Origin: Bacteroidota bacterium
Lineage (GTDB): Bacteria > Bacteroidota > Bacteroidia > Chitinophagales > Chitinophagaceae
Direction: 5' to 3'
DNA length: 35,044 nt
Assembly (NCBI GenBank): GCA_013289065.1
Contig: JABDAP010000020.1
Location: 1-35,044, forward strand
Both the position numbers and the translations under genes were made by a program. Below the pieces are notes generated by a model. It saw only the letters and a program-made list of their open reading frames with translations, ran no database searches and had not been told where the DNA came from. This document shows, in pieces, positions 18,692 through 26,070 of this stretch. The first letter of the stretch is position 1. Each line of letters opens with the position of its first letter.

Positions 18692-19882
18692 TCAATTGTC
18701 AATTAATTCTATCACCATGGCACTTGCACCGCCACCGCCATTGCAAATACCTGCGGCGCCTATTTTTCCGCCATGTTGTTTCAACACATTGATCAAGGTA
18801 ACAATAATTCTTGCACCACTGCAACCTAACGGATGTCCTAATGAAACTGCGCCTCCATGTACATTTACTTTTGCAGGATCCAGTTTCATCTTTTGAATAT
18901 TTGCGATACCTACAACGGAAAATGCTTCGTTCAATTCTGTAAAATCAATATCGCTCATCTGCAAGCCTGCTTTGGCAACTGCTTTCGGAACGGCGAGTGA
19001 TGGTGTGGTAGTGAACCATTCAGGCGCCTGTTCGGCATCTGCATAACTGCGTATCACAGCAAGTGGTTTGATACCCATCGCATCCGCTTTTTCTTTACTC
19101 ATCAAAACAAGCGCTGCGGCGCCATCATTCATAGTTGATGCATTGGCCGCTGTTACGGTTCCGTCTTTTGTGAAAGCAGGTTTCAATTCGGGTATCTTAT
19201 CAAACTTTACATTAAATGCTTCTTCGTCTTTTGCAAATTTGATGGGATCGCCTTTGCGCTGCGGAATGTTTACCGGTACTATTTCAGCATCAAAATAACC
19301 TTTGCTCCATGCCGATTGGCTGCGTTGATAGCTTTCTGTTGCAAATGCATCCTGTTCTTCGCGGCTGATATTACATTCTTTTGCGCAGAGTTCGGCAGCA
19401 TTACCCATTGCATAATTATGATACACATCTGTCAGCCCGTCTTTCGCGAGCCCATCGATCAGATTCACATTACCATATTTATTACCCCAACGCATATTCG
19501 CGTTATAAAAAGGTACATTACTCATACTTTCCATTCCGCCTGCAACAATAATATCGGCGTCACCCAAAAGAATTGTTTGCGCAGCCTGTGCTATGGCTTT
19601 CATGCCACTGGCGCAAACTTTATTTACTGTTGTGGCAATAACATTATCAGGTAAGCCGGCAAATTTAGATGCCTGCCTGGCGGGTGCCTGGCCTGTGTTG
19701 GCCTGTAACACACAACCCATCAAAACTTCCTGTACATCTGTTGGTTTGATACCGGCTTTTTCAACTGCGGCTTTAATGGCTAGCGCACCTAATTGCGGCG
19801 CAGAAAAATCTTTGAGGCTGCCTCCAAAACTACCGATCGGTGTACGAACGGCTGAAACAATATAAACGATCCTGCTACTCAT
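18692..19882 (-). CDS. acetyl-CoA C-acyltransferase (thiolase)
   Basis: VNKVCASGMKAI, NVHGGAVSLGHPLGCSGARI, GICNGGGGASAMVIE. Confidence 0.95.
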   Translation of the reverse strand: MSSRIVYIVSAVRTPIGSFGGSLKDFSAPQLGALAIKAAVEKAGIKPTDVQEVLMGCVLQANTGQAPARQASKFAGLPDNVIATTVNKVCASGMKAIAQAAQTILLGDADIIVAGGMESMSNVPFYNANMRWGNKYGNVNLIDGLAKDGLTDVYHNYAMGNAAELCAKECNISREEQDAFATESYQRSQSAWSKGYFDAEIVPVNIPQRKGDPIKFAKDEEAFNVKFDKIPELKPAFTKDGTVTAANASTMNDGAAALVLMSKEKADAMGIKPLAVIRSYADAEQAPEWFTTTPSLAVPKAVAKAGLQMSDIDFTELNEAFSVVGIANIQKMKLDPAKVNVHGGAVSLGHPLGCSGARIIVTLINVLKQHGGKIGAAGICNGGGGASAMVIELIDN

Positions 19883-19916
19883 TATGTATTATTTGAGACG
19901 CAAATATACGGAAATG

Positions 19917-19934
19917 AACTAACGCCTGTTAGTT
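19917..19934. promoter_or_regulatory. candidate operator AACTAAC-GCCT-GTTAGTT
   Basis: Perfect 7-bp dyad with 4-nt spacer, 35 bp upstream of the thiolase start. Confidence 0.45.
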
Positions 19935-20039
19935 GTATCGAAACGGGAATTTTGAGCCACAAATACGGGGTTTTTCACGTATGGAACAATTGTTGCAAAG
20001 TTTACTTTTAGCTCCTAAGCAATTGTAAACGCACTATTT

Positions 20040-20186
20040 ATGGAACATCAATACATCTCACAGATGACTGCCAACCCCGAACTCGTTTCACTTGGCTTCA
20101 AAGGTTTATTCTCTGTTATTTTACTCGCAGTAATGTTCTTCCCGGAAAAAGATAAAAAGTTAACGGAGAAGCTAGAGAAGGAATAG
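20040..20186 (+). CDS. 48-aa single-pass membrane miniprotein
   Basis: Manually translated: MEHQYISQMTANPELVSLGFKGLFSVILLAVMFFPEKDKKLTEKLEKE*. One TM segment and a charged tail; not in the ORF track. Confidence 0.55.
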   Translation: MEHQYISQMTANPELVSLGFKGLFSVILLAVMFFPEKDKKLTEKLEKE

Positions 20187-20189
20187 TTT

Positions 20190-20238
20190 ATAGACCATAG
20201 TCCATGGACCATGGTCTATGAACTATGAACTATGGCCT
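20190..20238. repeat. heptad-word repeat H3 (ATGGACC/ATGAACT)
   Basis: ATAGACC ATAGTCC ATGGACC ATGGTCT ATGAACT ATGAACT ATGGCCT in strict 7-nt register between convergent genes. Confidence 0.9.
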
Positions 20239-20243
20239 AATAT

Positions 20244-21308
20244 CTATACAATAAAGTTCCAACCGAACTTGTCTTCTTCTTTTCCTGTGCGGAGGCGTTC
20301 TATTTTTAATTTCAGCCTTGATGAGATACTTGTTTTTGTATAAGCCGGCAAACTGTAATCAAGGCCTTCGATATGTATCGTTCCGATAGGCGCTACAACT
20401 GCGGCAGTACCTGCACCAAATGCTTCGGTGATGGTGTTATTTTCAAATGCGTTGACCAATTCATCTACCGATATCCTGCGTTCTTCCGTTTTATAGGCAA
20501 GATCGCGGGCAATCTCCAGTAACGAATCACGTGTGATGCCGTCTAAAATAGAATCAGATAAAGGTGGCGTGACCAATGTATCATTGATCACAAACATAGC
20601 ATTCATCATTCCTGATTCTTCGATGTATTTATTTTCTTTGGCATCGGTCCATAAAACCTGATCGTAGCCTTCTTTCCTCGCAAGATGGGTTGGATAAAAT
20701 GCGCCGCCATAATTGCCGCCGCATTTTGCAAAACCGGTTCCGCCTTTTCCGGCGCGTATATAATTGGTTTCTACTTTTACCTTTATCGGCTCCGCATATA
20801 ATGATGGAACCGGCCCCGTAAAAATAATAAAGCGGTATTCTTCTGCAACCTTAACACCAAACCTTGCTTCACTGGCAAATACAAAAGGGCGGAGATACAG
20901 GGCAGTACCGGGTTCTGAAGGTACCCATAACTGATCCATTTCAACCAGGCGAGCAATTCCTTCAACAAATATTTCCTTTGGTACAACTGCCATGCACATT
21001 CTTTCGAGCGAACGCACAAAGCGGTCGTAATGTTTATCCATCCGGAAGATATTGATGCGACCATCTTCCATGCGGAACGCTTTCATTCCCTCGAAAACTG
21101 TTTGTCCATAGTGCAATGCCAGTGCGGATGGGCTCATAACAAGATTTCCAAACGGTACAATATGCGGTGTTTGCCATTCGCCGTTTGCGTAATCACAAAC
21201 AAGCATATGGTCGGAAGTATACTTTCCAAATTCCAGGTTAGTAAAGTCTACCTCGCCGATCTTTGAATGGGTTGTTTTGCGGATGCGGATGTCTGTGAGA
21301 AGTTCCAT
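20244..21308 (-). CDS. ilvE: branched-chain amino acid aminotransferase
   Basis: LHYGQTVFEGMKAFRMEDGRINIFRMDKHYDRF, YLRPFVFASEARFGVKVAEEYRF, EESGMMNAMFVIND, GTAAVVAPIG. Confidence 0.95.
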   Translation of the reverse strand: MELLTDIRIRKTTHSKIGEVDFTNLEFGKYTSDHMLVCDYANGEWQTPHIVPFGNLVMSPSALALHYGQTVFEGMKAFRMEDGRINIFRMDKHYDRFVRSLERMCMAVVPKEIFVEGIARLVEMDQLWVPSEPGTALYLRPFVFASEARFGVKVAEEYRFIIFTGPVPSLYAEPIKVKVETNYIRAGKGGTGFAKCGGNYGGAFYPTHLARKEGYDQVLWTDAKENKYIEESGMMNAMFVINDTLVTPPLSDSILDGITRDSLLEIARDLAYKTEERRISVDELVNAFENNTITEAFGAGTAAVVAPIGTIHIEGLDYSLPAYTKTSISSRLKLKIERLRTGKEEDKFGWNFIV

Positions 21309-21309
21309 T

Positions 21310-21416
21310 TTATTTATTGGTTTATTCGTTTACTGGTTTATTTGTTTACTGGTTTATTTGTTTACTGGTTTATTCGTTTACTGGTTCATTTGTTTGTTGG
21401 TTTATTCATTTATGAG
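21310..21416. repeat. octad/16-nt direct tandem repeat O1 (GGTTTATT-CGTTTACT)
   Basis: GGTTTATT CGTTTACT GGTTTATT TGTTTACT GGTTTATT TGTTTACT GGTTTATT CGTTTACT GGTTCATT TGTTTGTT GGTTTATT. Confidence 0.92.
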
Positions 21417-21926
21417 TTCGGGGGTGATCAAATATTTATATTTTTCAACTGCTGCGATAGCATCTTCAATGTCGATTGTCATTTTTACATTGGCTCTTGC
21501 ATAAATACCGGTTTCAGGTTGCAGGTGTTTAAATCCGATCTTTTCATATAGCTTAATTGCACCGGCATTTTTTGTGTTGGAATAGAGTATTACTTTTTTC
21601 GCACCTAATGCACGTGCCTTTTCAAAACTTGCATAGCTGATCGCTTCTGCTATTCCTTTACGGCGGAAATTGAGGTCAACAGCCATTTTGGTGAATTCAT
21701 AGGTTGTATCATCGATCTTACGTAATCCTACCGTGCCGGCTACTTCGCCATTATACAATGCCATCAGTATAGCGCCGCCTTTTTGAAGGATGGCGTCTTC
21801 CGGATTGCGCAGAACATATTCATCGATCGGTTCCATGGTAAACAATTCTTCGATCCATTGCCGGTTGAATTTTTCAAAATAAGGCTGATGGCCCAATTGA
21901 TAATCCACGATAGTTATCAGAGACAT
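21402..21926 (-). CDS. GNAT family N-acetyltransferase
   Basis: FTKMAVDLNFRRKGIAEAISYASFEKARALGAKKVILYSNTKNAGAIKLYEKIGFK. Confidence 0.9.
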   Translation of the reverse strand: MSLITIVDYQLGHQPYFEKFNRQWIEELFTMEPIDEYVLRNPEDAILQKGGAILMALYNGEVAGTVGLRKIDDTTYEFTKMAVDLNFRRKGIAEAISYASFEKARALGAKKVILYSNTKNAGAIKLYEKIGFKHLQPETGIYARANVKMTIDIEDAIAAVEKYKYLITPELINE

Positions 21927-22042
21927 ATTTCTGTTGGTTTTAATTGACAGAACAAAATTGTTACAAAAAATAATAATAAAACAGATTCAGTTTTTGTATT
22001 TTTGGCTATATCAGATTTGATCACGCGATAAAAATCAACAGT

Positions 22043-23479
22043 ATGAAATTCAACGGCGGCGACCACCTTTACATGCAGGTAGCAGAGGGATTAGAAAAAA
22101 TGATCTCGGAAGAAGTATTGCTTATCGGCGACAAACTTCCTTCCGTTCGTGTATTGAGTGAAGAGAACGGGATCAGCATGGGCACTGCGTTCCAGGCGTA
22201 TTATCATCTGGAGGCAAAGGGCCTGATCGAGTCGAGGCCGAAGTCGGGTTATTATGTCCGGTTCAATCATAAACGTTTTCCGGCGCTTCCTAAAATGATC
22301 CCAACAGATGCATTGTCGCATGAGGTGAGTGTGAAAGAAATGATCAATTCCATTTATGGTGATATCAGCGCTGCAGGTGTGATCAATTTTGCGCTGGCAG
22401 TACCTGATGCTTCGTTACTGCCTGTTGCCAAGATCAATAAATCGGTGATGCAGGCGCTTCGCAATTCAAAAGATCATTGCATCAATTATGAACAGACACA
22501 GGGAAATTTTGAACTGCGTAAACAGATCGCCAAACTTTCTTTTAACTGGGGCGGCAAAGTAAAACCTGATGAAGTAGTGATCACCAGCGGCTGTTTGCAG
22601 GCCATTACCATGTGTCTGAAAGCCGTTACCAAATACGGCGATACCGTTGCAGTTGAATGCCCCACTTATTTTGGCATTTACCAGGCTATTGAAAACATCG
22701 GTTTAAAAGTTGTGGAGATCACATCCGATCCGTTAAAAGGAGCCGATCTCGATTGCCTCGAAAAAACCATCAAAAAATTTCCTGTGAAAGCCTGCGTATT
22801 CATTCCCAATTATAATAACCCGATGGGCAGTTGCATGCCTGATGAAAATAAAAAGAAATTAGTAAGCATAATTACACGGCATAATATTCCGCTGATCGAA
22901 GATGATATTTATGGCGAAATGTATTTTGGAAAGAACCGCCCGCGTACCTGCAAATATTATGATACAAAAGGGCTGGTGATGCATTGTTCTTCACTGACAA
23001 AATCCTTAGCGCCGGGCTACCGCATCGGCTGGGCTATCCCCGGAAAATTTATTGATGAGGTAAAACAAACAAAACGTATCCAGAATATCAGTTGCCCAAC
23101 CATTACCCAGGCAGCGATGGCGCATTTTTTACAGAACGGGCGATATGAATATCATTTAAAGAACCTGCGGAAAGCTTTGCATACGCAGGGCCTTCGTTAT
23201 ATGCAGGCAGTGATCGATCATTTTCCGGCCGATACAAAAGTGTCGAGGCCTCAGGGTGGATTTATTTTGTGGGTTGAACTGAATAAAAAGATCAACACGT
23301 TTCAGCTTCGCACGGAAGCGATGAAACATAAGATATCCATTGTACCGGGAAGGATATTTTCAGTGAGTACCAATTATACAAACTGTATCCGCATCAGTTT
23401 TGGCAAACCGTTTTCAGAAGATTCGGAATATGGGTTGATGATGCTGGGTAAGCTGATCAAAAAAATGTTGCAGAGTTAA
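22043..23479 (+). CDS. MocR/GntR-type regulator with PLP-dependent aminotransferase domain
   Basis: N-terminal wHTH (GDKLPSVRVLSEENGISMGTAFQAYYHLEAKGLIESRPKSGYYV) fused to a fold-type I aminotransferase (NYNNPMGSCMP, SLTKSLAPGYRIGW). Confidence 0.93.
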   Translation: MKFNGGDHLYMQVAEGLEKMISEEVLLIGDKLPSVRVLSEENGISMGTAFQAYYHLEAKGLIESRPKSGYYVRFNHKRFPALPKMIPTDALSHEVSVKEMINSIYGDISAAGVINFALAVPDASLLPVAKINKSVMQALRNSKDHCINYEQTQGNFELRKQIAKLSFNWGGKVKPDEVVITSGCLQAITMCLKAVTKYGDTVAVECPTYFGIYQAIENIGLKVVEITSDPLKGADLDCLEKTIKKFPVKACVFIPNYNNPMGSCMPDENKKKLVSIITRHNIPLIEDDIYGEMYFGKNRPRTCKYYDTKGLVMHCSSLTKSLAPGYRIGWAIPGKFIDEVKQTKRIQNISCPTITQAAMAHFLQNGRYEYHLKNLRKALHTQGLRYMQAVIDHFPADTKVSRPQGGFILWVELNKKINTFQLRTEAMKHKISIVPGRIFSVSTNYTNCIRISFGKPFSEDSEYGLMMLGKLIKKMLQS

Positions 23480-23492
23480 TGAGGAGGCGTTC

Positions 23493-23544
23493 ATAGACCA
23501 TGGTTGGACTATGGACTATGGTCTATGTCTATGGACTATTCACT
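23493..23544. repeat. heptad-word repeat H4 (ATGGACT/ATGGTCT), same family as H3
   Basis: ATAGACC ATGGTTGG ACT ATGGACT ATGGTCT ATGTCT ATGGACT ATTCACT, with one +1 and one -1 register slip. Confidence 0.85.
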
Positions 23545-24378
23545 CGTAACCAACTGTATCCCTGTTTTTGTAAACGCGATCTTTTGTTGTTTGTATAAAT
23601 TGCCTGTTGTCATTTTGAAGGTCTTTTTGCTCATCCCGAAAAAATCATAGATCTGCTGCGGATCTGATTTATCATGATACGGCAGGTAACCGTTATTTTC
23701 TGCAAGCAGCCTTAATATTTTTCCTGATTCATCTTCCACTTTTTGAAAACCGGGTTTACCGAGTACCACATCAATTTTATTATCGGGGCGGATGGTTTTT
23801 ATAAAGCCCTGCATCCTGTCGCCGATATGTAAAGTGGTAAATATTTCATTCGCATGTAACACACCGGTGTGGCGGTTGTTGATGATCATTACATAACCCA
23901 GTTCCGATTGACGGTAAACCAAGAGGTCAACAATATCTTTTTCTTTTACGGACAGTTCATCATTGCTCAGCAATGATTCGATCTTTTCAGTAGCAGCTAC
24001 CCTGCCCGTTTGTTCATCGATATATAATTTTACGAGGTATTCTTTTCCCTCATGCATGCCGCTAACCTGTTTTGATTTGGGAACGAAAAGATCTTTCATT
24101 AATCCCCAATCTAAAAAAGCGCCTTGTTCTGTTACAGAAACCACTTTCATTTTTACGATATCGCCCACAGCCGCTTTTGCTTTCTGCGTTGTAGCGATCA
24201 AACGGTTATCTGAATCGTGGTAAACGAATACCGCCAACTCATCGCCGATGCGTAGTGTGCGCGGCGCAAAGCGCTTGGGCAAAAGGATCCCTTCGGCGCC
24301 ATCATCAAGGTAAAATCCAAAATCTACTTTACGGGAAACTTTTAGTGTGTTGTATTGTCCAACTTGTACGGGGTTCAT
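23536..24378 (-). CDS. S1 RNA-binding domain protein, CvfB-like
   Basis: Repeated S1-like domains (GDIVKMKVVSVTEQGAFLDWGLMKDLFVPKSKQ...) with a C-terminal wHTH-like region (PQQIYDFFGMSKKTFKMTTGNLYKQQKI). Confidence 0.85.
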   Translation of the reverse strand: MNPVQVGQYNTLKVSRKVDFGFYLDDGAEGILLPKRFAPRTLRIGDELAVFVYHDSDNRLIATTQKAKAAVGDIVKMKVVSVTEQGAFLDWGLMKDLFVPKSKQVSGMHEGKEYLVKLYIDEQTGRVAATEKIESLLSNDELSVKEKDIVDLLVYRQSELGYVMIINNRHTGVLHANEIFTTLHIGDRMQGFIKTIRPDNKIDVVLGKPGFQKVEDESGKILRLLAENNGYLPYHDKSDPQQIYDFFGMSKKTFKMTTGNLYKQQKIAFTKTGIQLVTSE

Positions 24379-24454
24379 AATCTATCTGGTTATTCCGGCC
24401 AGCAAATGTACAATTGTTTATTTTGACAGGTTTTCGGTTAAAGAATATGGTAGT

Positions 24455-24577
24455 CTCAGTTTGATATTTTTAGTATGACTTTTTGTGCAATAACTGCGCC
24501 TCCGCGCCTTTGCGTGAGAAAAATGCACGCAAAGGCGCGGAGGCGCAGTTTTGATCCATTTTGAAATTCAAACTGAG
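24455..24577 (+). repeat. ~120-bp nested inverted-repeat element, copy E3
   Basis: Outer CTCAGTTTGA...TCAAACTGAG. Inner perfect 25-bp stem AACTGCGCCTCCGCGCCTTTGCGTG with 9-nt loop (24492-24550). Confidence 0.88.
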
Positions 24578-24651
24578 GCGCTACCCGGAATGTTTATATG
24601 TTAGCAACTTTCCGTGATATACAAACAAAGCTTTTGATATTTTGCATTTGT

Positions 24652-25548
24652 ATGATCCAACCAATCAAAGCTGCCTTTCTCGCTATCTTTTTACTGACCG
24701 CTACTGTTTTGTTTTCGCAGAATGTGAATGGACACTGGTACGGCATTGGCATGATACAGACCACCAAAGACTATAATTCTTATTTATCTGAACTGATCCT
24801 GCGCCAAAAAGGAAAAACAGTGTGGGGCGAATTTGATTATTATTTTAAAGACAGTCTTGTTAAGGTACCGCTTAATGGGAGCTTTGATGAACAGACACGA
24901 AAATTAAACATCAGGCCTTTTTCGATGATCTATTATAAATCACCCAATGCGCGGAACAGTATTGATTGTAACATGTCGGGGAATTTTAGTTTGGTTACGT
25001 CAAAAGCAGAATCGGTTTTATCCGGTGCATTGGCCACAGATGCGGATCATAAATACACCGTTCCTGATATTAATTTTCGTTTTACAAGGTCGGATGATAC
25101 GGCTTCATTGGTAATAAAAGATGAACCCGAGCCAACAAAAACGCCTGATACCATTATTACCGCTGCACCGGTTTCGCCACAAATGGAAACGGTACAGGCT
25201 TTTGCAAAACGCGGAAAGATCTATACCAAAGAATTAGAAGTAACCAATAATACGCTGCGGCTTGAGTTGTATGATAATGGCGAGATAGATTATGATTCTG
25301 TTTCCGTGTTCTTCAATGATAAACTGATCCTGCCAAAAACAATGCTTACGCACCGTGCGATCCGCATAACCATTGAGCTTGATCCAACACGCGAATTCAA
25401 TGAACTCAGCATGTTTGCAGAAAATTTAGGAATGATACCACCCAATACTGCGGCGCTGATTGTGTATGACGACAAAACACGTTATGAAACTTTACTGACA
25501 AGTGATCTTAGCAAGAGTGCGACTTTGAAAATAAAAAAGAAGCCATAA
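24652..25548 (+). CDS. hypothetical secreted protein
   Basis: Track ORF 24598..25548. The ATG at 24652 gives a compact signal peptide (MIQPIKAAFLAIFLLTATVLFSQ). Confidence 0.6.
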   Translation: MIQPIKAAFLAIFLLTATVLFSQNVNGHWYGIGMIQTTKDYNSYLSELILRQKGKTVWGEFDYYFKDSLVKVPLNGSFDEQTRKLNIRPFSMIYYKSPNARNSIDCNMSGNFSLVTSKAESVLSGALATDADHKYTVPDINFRFTRSDDTASLVIKDEPEPTKTPDTIITAAPVSPQMETVQAFAKRGKIYTKELEVTNNTLRLELYDNGEIDYDSVSVFFNDKLILPKTMLTHRAIRITIELDPTREFNELSMFAENLGMIPPNTAALIVYDDKTRYETLLTSDLSKSATLKIKKKP

Positions 25549-25551
25549 CTG

Positions 25552-26028
25552 TTATTTATAACTGACCAACTCAGCATTTAATTTCTTCGCAAGGCCTTTT
25601 GCACCCCAGCCCATTACCACGTCGTGGTTGTAATTAAATGCAGGCTTGAGCATGAAAGAAAGATAATTCATCCATGCTTTATTGGTAAATACCGTCCAGT
25701 TATATTGAATGTACGTGATGCCGTTCTTTTCTTCGAAGAACCACTCGCCTTCACCTTCCAGCTCGCCAAAGGCTTCGCCTTTCATGTATTTATATTTTTC
25801 CAGTTTCGTTAAACGCATGTTGAATGCAAGCTCGTAAGGAAGTATGCTGCGCCAGGTATATTCGCGAACACCGCCAACTCCATCGGCATCGCCTTTTTCG
25901 AGTTCTTTTACTTTGATCACGCCCTTCCACCAGCCGGGCCATTCGAGTGAGGCGTGAATTGAGCCCCATACTTCTGTCAGCGGCGCTTTAATTTTCCAAC
26001 GCGTTATGAATGCATATTGTGTAGCCAT
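25552..26028 (-). CDS. SRPBCC family (polyketide cyclase-like) protein
   Basis: TRWKIKAPLTEVWGSIHASLEWPGWWKGV... Confidence 0.8.
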   Translation of the reverse strand: MATQYAFITRWKIKAPLTEVWGSIHASLEWPGWWKGVIKVKELEKGDADGVGGVREYTWRSILPYELAFNMRLTKLEKYKYMKGEAFGELEGEGEWFFEEKNGITYIQYNWTVFTNKAWMNYLSFMLKPAFNYNHDVVMGWGAKGLAKKLNAELVSYK

Positions 26029-26070
26029 AAAAATGGTTTAGATAATATACGATAAACAAACATTTTTGGT

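Noticed and set aside
21310-21416. Possible CRISPR array
   Set aside because: Contiguous 8/16-nt tandem words with no unique spacers and no cas genes; the same applies to the heptad runs.
21267-21551. ORFs MGCFADADVCEK...WFIRLLVYLFTGLFVYWF and its frame-shifted sibling (21277..21504)
   Set aside because: Translation of the GGTTTATT tandem repeat on the strand opposite ilvE/GNAT; the membrane-like look comes from the DNA repeat.
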